NCBI GenBank assembly: GCA_030630015.1
Contig: DAOVNV010000050.1
Coordinates: 1 to 12,256 of the forward strand
Length of the DNA: 12,256 nucleotides
Direction: 5' to 3'
DNA from: Desulfuromonadales bacterium
GTDB taxonomy: Bacteria; Desulfobacterota; Desulfuromonadia; Desulfuromonadales; BM103
The first letter of the stretch is position 1, and the number at the start of each line of letters is the position of its first letter. Shown here one piece after another: positions 1 through 6,762 of the stretch. The notes beneath the pieces are model-generated. The model made no database searches, was not told the DNA's origin, and saw only the letters and a list, made by a program, of their open reading frames with translations. A program made the translations under genes and the position numbers.

Positions 1-123
1 CTCGGCTTCTGCGCCCTGATCGTGGTCGTGCAGCTGGTCCCGAGCATCATGATGCTGGTCTCCTTTGTCAAGGATGCCCTTGGCAAGCGCAAGCCCAAGC
101 GCCAGGGGGTTGGCGTGCGTTAG
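1..123 (+). CDS. C-terminal end of an unidentified membrane protein (partial)
   Basis: Only the last 40 codons are present, in the frame that begins at base 1 and ends at TAG 121-123. The visible residues form one hydrophobic, probably membrane-spanning stretch (about residues 1-23 of the fragment, rich in V, L, I and M). A short strongly basic tail with several Lys and Arg follows, which by the positive-inside rule would lie in the cytoplasm. No family can be named from so short a piece. The frame is supported by the hydrophobic-then-basic layout and by a strong terminator 31 bases past the stop. Confidence 0.6.
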   Translation, partial: LGFCALIVVVQLVPSIMMLVSFVKDALGKRKPKRQGVGVR

Positions 124-154
124 ACATTACCTGACAGGCAGACGACAGACATGA

Positions 155-199
155 AGAGCCGCCGGTTTGCATCATTGCAGACCGGCGGCTCTTTGTTTT
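155..199 (+). terminator. Rho-independent terminator after the first gene
   Basis: The arms 155-171 and 176-192 pair over 17 positions with a four-base loop. The outer 12 bp (155-166 with 181-192) are perfect and GC-rich, one U-G pair sits inside, and the inner TGCA pairs with TGCA. The tail TTGTTTT follows directly on the + strand. The opposite strand lacks a comparable U run, so it is mainly a terminator for the rightward gene, although it also lies just past the end of the leftward hydrolase gene. Confidence 0.9.
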
Positions 200-221
200 G
201 AGAGGTGCTGCAATGGAGTTT

Positions 222-845
222 TCATTCCATTCGTAATTTCAAAAAACTCTCCAGATCCGGGCATTGCAGATAAGGGTTGTGAGCCAGTTCAAAAGCGATC
301 GTCGAGGTCGGTTGTGGTCCGTAGTCATGTCCCGGGTAAACCAGAGTATCGGGTGGAAGTTGGGCGAGCTTGCGAAGACTATTATAGAGATCTTCAGGAT
401 TGCTGTCAGGCAGATCAGCCCGACCGCAGCGGGTAACGAACAGGGTATCGCCGGTAATGATTGTTCCCGCAGGCCGAAATGCCACCGAACCGGGCGTATG
501 CCCGGGGGTATGCAACACGCTGATCATCATGGTCCCGACAGTCAGGGTCATGCCGTCTTGCAGATGAATATCGGCGCGCAGGACATCGGCCGGATGGGCT
601 GCCAGGCGGGCACCTGTTTCAGCAAGAACAAAATCGTTGCCTGCAACGTGATCATGATGACCGTGCGTATTGGCCAGGATTTCCAGGGAAACCCCCTTCT
701 CGCGCAGCACCGCCAACAAACTTTCAGGCGCCAGACCCGGGTCGACACCGAGAGCCTTTCCGGTCTGCGCACAGATCACCAGGTAAGAAAAGTTGTCCGT
801 ACCGACGACCGGGATCTGTACGATCTCGGCAGCGGATGCTACCAC
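222..845 (-). CDS. Metallo-beta-lactamase-fold hydrolase (glyoxalase II / YcbL-like)
   Basis: This is a 207-aa cytoplasmic protein of the MBL-fold hydrolase group that includes glyoxalase II, YcbL and persulfide dioxygenases. The metal-binding set is complete: THGHHDH at 60-66 (His61, His63, Asp65, His66), His116 in HTPGHTPG, Asp133 in TGDTLF, and His173 in PGHDYG. I chose the GTG at 845-843 as start because GAGGAG lies five bases upstream and because the conserved fold begins right after it. The open frame extends to 932 but that part only shadows the upstream gene. The GTG overlaps the TGG-TAG end of the upstream 72-aa gene, so the two are probably translationally coupled. The substrate (a thioester such as S-lactoylglutathione, or another small molecule) cannot be told from sequence. 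The length fits the short YcbL-like type without the long C-terminal glutathione-binding domain. Confidence 0.88.
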   Translation of the reverse strand: MVASAAEIVQIPVVGTDNFSYLVICAQTGKALGVDPGLAPESLLAVLREKGVSLEILANTHGHHDHVAGNDFVLAETGARLAAHPADVLRADIHLQDGMTLTVGTMMISVLHTPGHTPGSVAFRPAGTIITGDTLFVTRCGRADLPDSNPEDLYNSLRKLAQLPPDTLVYPGHDYGPQPTSTIAFELAHNPYLQCPDLESFLKLRME

Positions 846-1057
846 GGCGGCTCCTCGAACGGCTTGTTGCCCACTTTGCAAACCTCGCCATCGATAATTT
901 TGAACAGGTCGCCGGTCACCCGAACATGCCACTCGTCGCCCTCATCCGGCGGCAGGGGAAATTCATGACTGCCAAGGAAGACATCTTTGCCATCAATCAT
1001 GCCCCACCAGTCGAACGAGCCGGTTTGCCAGAGTTTGGTTTTTAAATCAAAAGCCAT
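839..1057 (-). CDS. Conserved-looking small protein of unknown function (72 aa)
   Basis: I do not recognise this family. It is a soluble, acidic, tryptophan-rich 72-aa protein (WQTGSFDWWGM near residues 10-19, HEFPLPPDEGDEWHVRVTG in the middle) with a beta-rich look and no signal peptide or membrane segment. The ATG at 1057-1055 has a GGAG Shine-Dalgarno nine bases upstream. It ends in TGG TAG, and the GTG start of the MBL hydrolase lies inside these last bases, preceded by GAGGAG that is itself part of this gene's coding sequence. That arrangement is strong evidence that the gene is translated and works, or is at least made, with the hydrolase. The function is unknown. Confidence 0.78.
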   Translation of the reverse strand: MAFDLKTKLWQTGSFDWWGMIDGKDVFLGSHEFPLPPDEGDEWHVRVTGDLFKIIDGEVCKVGNKPFEEPPW

Positions 1058-1090
1058 GGATATGAGCTCCTTTATTGTAAATTGTGCTAC

Positions 1091-1119
1091 ATCTTAATCA
1101 TCGTGCTCGCCGAATCCAA
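1091..1119 (-). promoter_or_regulatory. Possible promoter for the 72-aa gene and hydrolase
   Basis: Reading leftward, TTGGAT (1119-1114) and TAAGAT (1096-1091) are separated by exactly 17 bases, ending 33 bases before the ATG at 1057. The -35 is poor (3/6) and the -10 fair (4/6). The 114-bp gap from the tautomerase gene leaves room for a separate promoter, but readthrough from that gene is equally possible. Confidence 0.3.
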
Positions 1120-1171
1120 GAGGAAAGCGTGCCCACAGCTTTGTTCTGCCCGGAATATCCCAAAAAAACTG

Positions 1172-1570
1172 TCAGGAATCCGCGAGTGGATCCTCATCCG
1201 TCTGCCACGACGGCAGAACGCGATCACTCAACTGAAAATCCGGGCCGTCATGCTCTGTGTAAATGACATAGACGCTCTCCTCAGGCATATCCCATGTCCC
1301 GCTGATCTCAGAAAGGATCGCCAGGGCCAGACGCCTTTTCTGATCTGCTGTCCGCCCGAAACGGATATCAGCATTGAGGAAAACAATCCGGCCATCCGTT
1401 CCGGCACGACCAAACACCAGGTCGTCCGGCTTATAACAGCGGAAAGTGATCCCAATGTGATCGGTCCCGGTGCTCATGATCTCCGAGAAATACTGCTTTA
1501 TAGCATCAGCGAAACCGCGCTTTTCTTCAGCGGAAGGAGTGAAGTTCAGCTCAAATTGCAGATGCGGCAT
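1172..1570 (-). CDS. Tautomerase-superfamily (MIF/4-OT-like) protein
   Basis: This 132-aa protein begins Met-Pro, and after Met removal the exposed N-terminal proline is the catalytic base of the tautomerase superfamily. The layout resembles MIF and cis-CaaD-type single-chain tautomerases: a first strand (PHLQFELNF), a helix (SAEEKRGFADAIKQYFSEI), and a second beta-alpha half (RIVFLNADIRFG, then the helix TADQKRRLALAILSEI), ending with EESVYVIYTEHDG. Members isomerise keto-enol acids or dehalogenate, and the substrate here is unknown. The start ATG 1570-1568 has a textbook AGGAGG six bases upstream. The gene diverges from dapF and precedes the 72-aa gene by 114 bp. Confidence 0.75.
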   Translation of the reverse strand: MPHLQFELNFTPSAEEKRGFADAIKQYFSEIMSTGTDHIGITFRCYKPDDLVFGRAGTDGRIVFLNADIRFGRTADQKRRLALAILSEISGTWDMPEESVYVIYTEHDGPDFQLSDRVLPSWQTDEDPLADS

Positions 1571-1604
1571 GACAAACCTCCTCTCTTAGTGATGTTCTTT
1601 TGAT

Positions 1605-1634
1605 AATTTAGCAGAAAAATCGTCCTGGAAACAA
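1605..1634 (-). promoter_or_regulatory. Possible promoter for the tautomerase gene
   Basis: Leftward TTGTTT (1634-1629) and TAAATT (1610-1605) are 18 bases apart and sit 35 bases upstream of the ATG. The matches are only moderate. The position in a divergent 147-bp gap makes some promoter here likely. Confidence 0.35.
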
Positions 1635-1653
1635 CTTCGCCGACGATGATCAG

Positions 1654-1682
1654 TTGTGACAAATGGATGTTCCTCTTATAAT
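1654..1682 (+). promoter_or_regulatory. Sigma70-like promoter of dapF
   Basis: TTGTGA (1654-1659) and a perfect TATAAT (1677-1682) are separated by 17 bases, with the -10 ending 35 bases before the dapF ATG. An imperfect dyad, ACAACT 1631-1636 with AGTTGT 1652-1657, overlaps the -35 region and could be an operator, but it is short. Confidence 0.75.
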
Positions 1683-1717
1683 ACACAATTGAACAATCGG
1701 AAAAAGGACGGGACTCC

Positions 1718-2557
1718 ATGAAATTTACCAAAATGCACGGCGCCGGTAACGATTACGTCTATATCGACTGTTTCTCCGAGACGGTTTCTGACCCTGCCGC
1801 GCTGGCCCGCGAGATCAGCAACCGCAACTTCGGTGTTGGCGGTGATGGGTTGATCCTGATTCTGCCTTCCGATCGGGCTGACCTGCGCATGCGCATGTTC
1901 AACGCCGACGGCAGCGAAGCGGAGATGTGCGGCAACGGCGTGCGCTGCGTTGCCAAATATGCCCACGACCATGGGCTGGTCAACGGGCAAATAATCCAGA
2001 TTGAAACTGGCGCCGGCATCCTGTCCCTGGAACTCTTTACGAATTCTACCGGCAAAGTGGACCGGGTGCGGGTAAACATGGGCCCTCCCGGACTGCACCG
2101 TGCCGACCTGCCGATGACCGGCACACCGGACGAGCAGGTCATCGACCAGGAACTGACCATTCTGGACCGCACTTTCCGCATTACCTGTGTTTCCATGGGC
2201 AACCCGCATTGTGTGATCTTCGTCGACGATGTCGCCAGCTTTCCATTAGAGCATTATGGCCCGGCCATCGAGAGCCATGAGCTTTTTCCACGCCGCATTA
2301 ACGTGGAATTTGTCGAGGTTGTTTCCCCCGACGAAGTGTACCAGCGTACCTGGGAGCGTGGTGCCGGCGAGACGCTGGCATGCGGAACGGGCGCGTCCGC
2401 CGTTACGGTGGCCGGTCTGCTGACCGGCAGAACCGGTTCGAAGCTACTCAACCATCTGACCGGCGGGGACCTGGAGATGGAATGGGACGGCCAGGGAGAC
2501 GTCTTCATGACCGGCCCGGCCGTCGAAGTCTTCACCGGCGATTATCAACTCCGTTAA
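1718..2557 (+). CDS. dapF: Diaminopimelate epimerase
   Basis: This enzyme interconverts LL- and meso-2,6-diaminopimelate, the last step before DapDC/LysA and before the Mur ligase that puts meso-DAP into peptidoglycan. It is cytoplasmic and PLP-independent, using two cysteines. Both are present in their signature contexts: Cys71 in EMCGNGVRC and Cys222 in LACGTGASA. Other family motifs include the opening KMHGAGNDY (5-13), NADGSEAEMCGNG (62-74), MGNPHCV (160-166) and the RGAGET loop (214-219). The 279-aa length equals the usual size. AAAGGA lies nine bases before the ATG. No dapA, lysA or dapL is adjacent, so the gene stands alone behind its own promoter. Confidence 0.97.
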   Translation: MKFTKMHGAGNDYVYIDCFSETVSDPAALAREISNRNFGVGGDGLILILPSDRADLRMRMFNADGSEAEMCGNGVRCVAKYAHDHGLVNGQIIQIETGAGILSLELFTNSTGKVDRVRVNMGPPGLHRADLPMTGTPDEQVIDQELTILDRTFRITCVSMGNPHCVIFVDDVASFPLEHYGPAIESHELFPRRINVEFVEVVSPDEVYQRTWERGAGETLACGTGASAVTVAGLLTGRTGSKLLNHLTGGDLEMEWDGQGDVFMTGPAVEVFTGDYQLR

Positions 2558-2595
2558 TATGTTCTTTGTCGTAAATATTCAGCATCTCAGCGAGG

Positions 2596-2672
2596 GCATG
2601 TGGGCTATAGCTGTTGCTTGCGGGAAGTTAAGTGGCAACATTGGACGCAGGCAATGGCTGTAGACCACATGC
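2596..2672 (+). repeat. Long imperfect inverted repeat (27-bp stem) between dapF and the HAD gene
   Basis: Arms 2596-2622 and 2646-2672 pair over 27 positions around a 23-base loop. I count 22 Watson-Crick pairs, four G-T pairs and one G-A mismatch. All four non-canonical pairs are G-T on the + strand, so a rightward transcript could fold with G-U pairs, whereas a leftward transcript would have A-C mismatches. No U tract follows, so it is not a standard terminator. It starts 39 bases past dapF. It could be a structured RNA element, an RNA-processing site, or the remnant of a palindromic mobile repeat. Confidence 0.65.
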
Positions 2673-2760
2673 TGTGCGGTTAGTCAGACAGCTGAATAGT
2701 TACCTTTCGTCATCTGAAAAAGTTTAAGATTTTTTCGCACCTCGCACCCCTGGTTCTGAA

Positions 2761-3396
2761 ATGGACATCATTCTGTTTGACCTCGACAATACGCTTTACC
2801 CCCCGAAGCGGCAGCTGTTTTCGCTGATTGACGTGCGCATCAACCGCTACATGCGCGAAGTGGTCGGCATTCCTTCCCATGAGGTGGATGGGCTGCGTCG
2901 CAGCTACTGGGAACAATACGGTGTCACCCTGCAGGGGTTGATCCGCCACTATGATGTCGATCCCGAAGATTACCTGATTTATGTCCACGACGTGGACATC
3001 TCTTCCTGCCTTTCTCCAGATCCTCATCTGCGTCGTGAATTGATGAACCTCTCCCAGCGAAGAGTGGTCTTCACCAACGGCTCAATCTGTCATGCCAACC
3101 GGGTTCTATCCACCCTGGGCATCGATGACCTGTTCGAGGAAATTTTTGACATCCGGATCGCCGCTTACCAACCGAAACCTTTTCCGGAACCCTACCTGGC
3201 CGTCCTTGACGTCCTCGGCGCTGCCGCAGGAAGCTGCATCATGGTTGAAGACTCCAGGAAGAATCTGGACACAGCCAAGCAACTCGGCATGGGGACGATC
3301 CTGGTTGGAGATGGTGAAACCCCGGAATTCGTCGACTCGCACATCCCTGAAGTCTCTCAGATCAACCGCGTATTACAAACTTGGGATGCCGCATGA
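2761..3396 (+). CDS. HAD-superfamily pyrimidine 5'-nucleotidase-type phosphatase
   Basis: This 211-aa soluble HAD hydrolase resembles the Sdt1/Phm8-type pyrimidine 5'-nucleotidases, which remove phosphate from nucleoside monophosphates such as UMP and CMP. All four HAD motifs are visible: motif I FDLDNTLY (Asp7 nucleophile, Asp9), motif II FTNG (Thr105), motif III Lys139 in QPKP, and motif IV VEDS (Glu163, Asp164). The cap domain is the helical insert at about 15-85. The NTLYP wording after motif I is typical of this subgroup. The start must be ATG 2761, since the nucleophile follows after six residues, yet no good Shine-Dalgarno precedes it, so translation may be weak. It heads an operon, and its TGA overlaps the nfo ATG by four bases. 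The exact substrate is inferred. Confidence 0.82.
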   Translation: MDIILFDLDNTLYPPKRQLFSLIDVRINRYMREVVGIPSHEVDGLRRSYWEQYGVTLQGLIRHYDVDPEDYLIYVHDVDISSCLSPDPHLRRELMNLSQRRVVFTNGSICHANRVLSTLGIDDLFEEIFDIRIAAYQPKPFPEPYLAVLDVLGAAAGSCIMVEDSRKNLDTAKQLGMGTILVGDGETPEFVDSHIPEVSQINRVLQTWDAA

Positions 3397-4247
3397 TGCT
3401 CCCGATTGGCGCCCACATGTCAATTGCCGGGGGACTGGACCTGGCTTTTCAACGCGGCGAAGAGGTCGGCTGTACAGCCATGCAGATTTTCACGGCCAAC
3501 GCCAGCCGCTGGCGGGCCAAACCGGTGACGGAGGAAGCTGCGGAAAAATTCAGAAACCGGTGGGAAGAAAGTTCCATTGGACCAGTCTTTGCCCACGATT
3601 CCTACCTGATCAATCTAGCCTCGCAAGACAATCGGCTCTGGCAGAAATCGAAACAGGCCTTCCTCGAGGAATTACAGCGCTGCGCCCAGCTTGGCATCAA
3701 AGGCCTGGTCATGCATCCAGGGGCTCACCTCGGCACGGGGGAAGCAACCGGCCTGGCCCGGGTCCGCTCAGCCTTCGATGAAATCCTGGCGCAGGCACCA
3801 GAAGAGGTCATGATCCTGGTGGAAAATACCGCCGCTCAAGGCTCTTACCTCGGTGGACCTTTCAGCCACATTGCCACCCTGCTGAAAAATTTCCCGCAGC
3901 ATCGATTTGGGGTCTGCTTCGACACCTGTCATGCCTGCGCGGCAGGCTATGACCTGACAACAGCTGCAGGATATCAGGCAACCATGGACGAGTTTGACCA
4001 CTTGATCGGTTTTGACCGGATCCAGCTTTTTCACATGAATGACAGCAAAAAGGGATGCGGCTCCCGGGTGGATCGACACGCTCACATTGGCGAAGGAGCA
4101 ATCGGCCTGGAAGGGTTCCGCAACCTGATGCAGGATACGCGACTGGCCCACATTCCAAAGATTTTAGAGACACCCAAGGGGAAAGATGGGGCCATGGACA
4201 GGAAAAATCTCGCCATTTTGCGCAAAATGGCAGGAGAGCCCGCATGA
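3393..4247 (+). CDS. nfo: Endonuclease IV (AP endonuclease)
   Basis: Nfo cuts DNA 5' of abasic sites and removes 3'-blocking groups in base excision repair, using three zinc ions in a TIM barrel. With start ATG 3393 the protein has 284 residues, the normal size. All nine expected metal ligands are present: His68 (FAHDSY), His108 (VMHPG), Glu144 (VENTAAQG), Asp177 and His180 (FDTCHA), His214 (FHMND), Asp227 and His229 (VDRHAHIGEG), and Glu259 (ILETPKG). The frame can be extended to a TTG at 3381, but ATG 3393 forms the usual ATGA overlap with the HAD stop. A second ATG follows at 3396. The Shine-Dalgarno is weak, so coupling to the upstream gene is likely. Confidence 0.96.
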   Translation: MMLPIGAHMSIAGGLDLAFQRGEEVGCTAMQIFTANASRWRAKPVTEEAAEKFRNRWEESSIGPVFAHDSYLINLASQDNRLWQKSKQAFLEELQRCAQLGIKGLVMHPGAHLGTGEATGLARVRSAFDEILAQAPEEVMILVENTAAQGSYLGGPFSHIATLLKNFPQHRFGVCFDTCHACAAGYDLTTAAGYQATMDEFDHLIGFDRIQLFHMNDSKKGCGSRVDRHAHIGEGAIGLEGFRNLMQDTRLAHIPKILETPKGKDGAMDRKNLAILRKMAGEPA

Positions 4248-4693
4248 AGGCGGTCTTGCAACGCGTAACGTCAGCCAGCGTCACGGTTGAGGGGCAGGTT
4301 GTCGGCCAGATCGGCCCGGGTCTGCTGGTTCTGCTCGGCGTTGAACAAGGTGATGACGAAAAGGATCTGGCTTTTGTTGCTGACAAAACGGCCCAACTGC
4401 GGATATTTGCAGATGCCGAAGGCAAAATGAACCTGTCCGTCAAGGATGTCGGAGGGGAAGTGCTGGTCGTCTCGCAATTCACCCTGCTCGGCGACTGCCG
4501 CAAGGGTCGCCGGCCCGGCTTTACCAAGGCGGCGCCACCGGAATTGGCAGACAGCTACTACCAGCAGTTCGTCGACCGTCTGCGCCGGACTGGTCTGGAA
4601 GTGGCCACAGGCACCTTTCAGGCCTATATGCAGGTGCAACTGACCAATGACGGACCGGTCACTATGCTGCTGGACAGCCGCAAGGAGCTCTGA
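4244..4693 (+). CDS. dtd: D-aminoacyl-tRNA deacylase
   Basis: Dtd hydrolyses D-aminoacyl-tRNA (and Gly-tRNA-Ala), keeping D-amino acids out of translation. It is cytoplasmic and homodimeric. The 149-aa length matches the family. The opening MKAVLQRVTSASV, the SQFTLLGD motif at 77-84 (with Thr80) and the Gly137-Pro138 pair in NDGPVT (cross-subunit Gly-cisPro chirality filter) are diagnostic. The open frame extends upstream to 4055 within nfo, but ATG 4244 is right: it gives the canonical N terminus, has GGAG upstream, and overlaps the nfo stop as ATGA. Confidence 0.96.
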   Translation: MKAVLQRVTSASVTVEGQVVGQIGPGLLVLLGVEQGDDEKDLAFVADKTAQLRIFADAEGKMNLSVKDVGGEVLVVSQFTLLGDCRKGRRPGFTKAAPPELADSYYQQFVDRLRRTGLEVATGTFQAYMQVQLTNDGPVTMLLDSRKEL

Positions 4694-5205
4694 TGGAACA
4701 AGCTGAAACACCGATTGAAGGACGAGGGCGAAGTGCCAAAAAACGTGAAGCCAAGGCTATCGAGCAACTGGCACAGCGCATGGCAGACCTGCCTGAAGCT
4801 AAAATTGCCAAGCTCGATCTGAGCCAGGAACTGGATCACGAACTACGCTTGGCCAGAAACACACGCGGCCACAGTTCGCGCAAACGACAGATCAAACACC
4901 TGGCCGGATTCCTGCGTCGTAATGATGAACTACGGGGAAAGCTCGAAGCGGATCTTGAAGGATTCAGTCTGACCCAACGGCGCGAGACCCTCGCGTTTCA
5001 TAGCCTCGAGCAACTCCGCGACCAACTCTGCAATCCTGACGACTTTCCGGCCGCGCTGGATGAAGTTCATAAACTCTATCCCCTTCTGGACACAAAGAAG
5101 CTTGCAGGTTTGGCCCGCTCGGTCCATACCAGCAACGACAAAAAAGCCTACCGGGAGATTTTTCGCCGCTTGCGTAACGCTGCTGAGATGGAAGCTGGGG
5201 ATTAG
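4693..5205 (+). CDS. darP: Ribosome biogenesis protein DarP/YjgA (DUF615)
   Basis: DarP (YjgA, DUF615) binds late 50S precursors and helps maturation around the peptidyl transferase centre. This 170-aa, highly charged, helical protein carries the family features: SAKKREAKAIEQLAQ near 14-28, the LDLSQELDHELRLAR block near 41-55, RGHSSRKRQIKHLAGFLR near 58-75, and the C-terminal KAYREIFRRLRN near 150-161. E. coli YjgA is slightly longer. The ATG overlaps the dtd TGA by one base (TGATG) and has AAGGAG five bases upstream. It is the last gene of the HAD-nfo-dtd-darP operon. The pairing with dtd suggests a translation-quality theme, which is inference. Confidence 0.92.
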   Translation: MEQAETPIEGRGRSAKKREAKAIEQLAQRMADLPEAKIAKLDLSQELDHELRLARNTRGHSSRKRQIKHLAGFLRRNDELRGKLEADLEGFSLTQRRETLAFHSLEQLRDQLCNPDDFPAALDEVHKLYPLLDTKKLAGLARSVHTSNDKKAYREIFRRLRNAAEMEAGD

Positions 5206-5236
5206 TTAATCTTCTCAGAGGGTTTTGTTGGTTATC

Positions 5237-5266
5237 AAAAAATATCATTCACTTTTATTGTGATAT
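5237..5266 (-). terminator. Weak terminator-like hairpin at the end of the MFS gene
   Basis: Reading leftward, ATATCA (5266-5261) pairs with TGATAT (5247-5242) around a 13-base loop, followed directly by a run of T (5242-5237). The stem is short and AT-rich and includes the transporter's stop codon at 5247-5245, so strength is doubtful. No better terminator is seen for either convergent gene in this 39-bp gap. Confidence 0.4.
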
Positions 5267-6444
5267 CGACGATCCACGGCAATAAAGATTCCTCCCAGCA
5301 TAACGCAAGCTGCCGCCAGTAGAAGAGACAAAGCAAACCCCTCCTGAAGATCCGCCAACCTGCCCGCGAAGATGGGCCCGAGCATTTGACCGACGCCAAA
5401 ACTGGCCGTCAAAACTGCAGCAGCACGTCTTCCATCGGCAGCCATTCGAAGGTTTCCTTCGGCCAAAGTCAGCGCAACGATTCCCAGAAAGGTCCCGCCA
5501 AAGGAAATGGCGGCAAACAGCACCTCAATAACTGAGTCGGCGTACATGCTGACCAGAATGCCCGCAGCCTGAAGCATATAGGCGGCCAAAAGAGCCTGTT
5601 TGTTGCCAATGCGACGGGCCAGACGCGGCCAGAAAACGGTTGAAGGCACGGCAGCGAGACCCACTGCCACCCAACTATAAGCCGCAAAGCTCTCTAGCCC
5701 AGGAGTTGCCGCGACAATCGCGACAATAAAAGTCGCTGTCACAATATAGCCGAGACCCTGAAAAAAATAAGACCCGGCCAACAGTCGAATGCTGCGCAGA
5801 TCACCGCCCTGGCATTGCACATCGACTCCGACCGGCTGGACGATGTTGTGTTTTCGGCCCAGAGAGATGCCGGTGATGGCCAGCATAGTGGCAAGGACTC
5901 CCATCCCAATCCAAGACCCGGCCCACCCCCCAACCTTATCCAATTGAGGGACAATCAGGCCGCTGAGTGCGATACCGAAACCAACACCACCATACAAGGT
6001 CCCGACCCAGTGGCCATAGCCACGCCGGGTGAGTGTTTCAGCAACTTCGGCAGAGATGACAATGAACAGTATGGCACTGGCAACACCTCCGCCCAGACGC
6101 ATCACTCCCCACCACAAGACCGACAACGTGCCCCCCATGAACATGGTGGTTGCAAGGCTTGTCAACAGGGCCCCACCGGTAATCAATCGACTACGCAGCA
6201 GTTGTGGAGCAATTGAACAGATGATGGCGCCGCCCAGATAACCGAGGTAGTTCAACCCGGCAAGCCAGCCTGCCACAGTATTGCTCATCCCCAGATCGCG
6301 CTGCATCAAAGGCAGGATCGGCGTAAACACGAAGCGGCCAATGCCCATGGCGACCACCATGCCAAGCATACCGCCGATCAGAACCTTAAAGGCAGTCCTG
6401 CCTTGACGGGTAGATTCACCGTTTTCTGATCGGTTCGTTTTCAT
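5245..6444 (-). CDS. YbfB/YjiJ-family MFS transporter
   Basis: This 399-aa inner-membrane protein has about twelve hydrophobic helices and belongs to the major facilitator superfamily, closest to the YbfB/YjiJ group. The signature opening VAMGIGRFVFTPILP in the first helix and the following LGYLGG segment are typical of that group, as is a basic link (GRKHN) between the halves. The substrate is unknown; an exporter role is only a guess from the family. I chose ATG 6444. The frame can be extended to a GTG at 6483, and GAGGGAG lies between the two starts, too far (18 bases) from the ATG to be ideal, so the start is uncertain by 13 codons. It is convergent with darP and divergent from the Zn-ribbon gene. 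Confidence 0.85.
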   Translation of the reverse strand: MKTNRSENGESTRQGRTAFKVLIGGMLGMVVAMGIGRFVFTPILPLMQRDLGMSNTVAGWLAGLNYLGYLGGAIICSIAPQLLRSRLITGGALLTSLATTMFMGGTLSVLWWGVMRLGGGVASAILFIVISAEVAETLTRRGYGHWVGTLYGGVGFGIALSGLIVPQLDKVGGWAGSWIGMGVLATMLAITGISLGRKHNIVQPVGVDVQCQGGDLRSIRLLAGSYFFQGLGYIVTATFIVAIVAATPGLESFAAYSWVAVGLAAVPSTVFWPRLARRIGNKQALLAAYMLQAAGILVSMYADSVIEVLFAAISFGGTFLGIVALTLAEGNLRMAADGRRAAAVLTASFGVGQMLGPIFAGRLADLQEGFALSLLLAAACVMLGGIFIAVDRRYHNKSE

Positions 6445-6762
6445 GATTTCTTTCAGAAAATACTCCCTCTGAACTTCCGGCACCTCGGTCTGGTCTTTAC
6501 CTCAGAAATTTTCCCCTGCCCATCCAGTATCTTTTCTGTGTAAAAACATGTAAGGTACTCAGGAGATACACCCGCCCCAAATCCTCTATCTAACCGCCAC
6601 CCTTAAAACCGTACGGAGACAGCGTTACGGCTTGAAGAGACTTGTGGGGTTGCGACGGGTTCTCAAGCATGCCAATTGGTCAAGCCTGCCTCTTAGAGCC
6701 CAGACATCTCGCTGGTTTTTATCGGCCATCTCTTGGCTAGCCTCAAACAAGGGAGTCATTCT
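6445..6762. other. Divergent intergenic region (318 bp) with no clear gene
   Basis: This gap separates the leftward transporter from the rightward Zn-ribbon gene, so promoters for both should lie here. I see no convincing -35/-10 pair for either. Small features are a CCGTA/TACGG dyad near 6608-6630 and a CCAATTGG palindrome near 6671. Open frames on both strands cross it but only shadow the Zn-ribbon gene. Confidence 0.5.

Noticed and set aside
264..968. Rightward 234-codon open frame
   Set aside because: It lies antisense to the MBL hydrolase and the 72-aa gene, has no domain-like content, and the leftward frames carry complete family motifs and ribosome sites.
1082..1603. Rightward 173-codon open frame
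   Set aside because: It covers the tautomerase gene in antisense and has no good ribosome site. The leftward gene has AGGAGG and the catalytic Met-Pro start.
3862..4527. Leftward 221-codon open frame across nfo and dtd
   Set aside because: It is antisense to two genes with full catalytic motifs. The composition (many Ser, Pro, Arg) is typical of a reverse-strand shadow.
6484..6762. tRNA or small RNA gene in the large divergent gap
   Set aside because: No cloverleaf, no GGTTC-type T-arm and no terminator-ended structure could be found.
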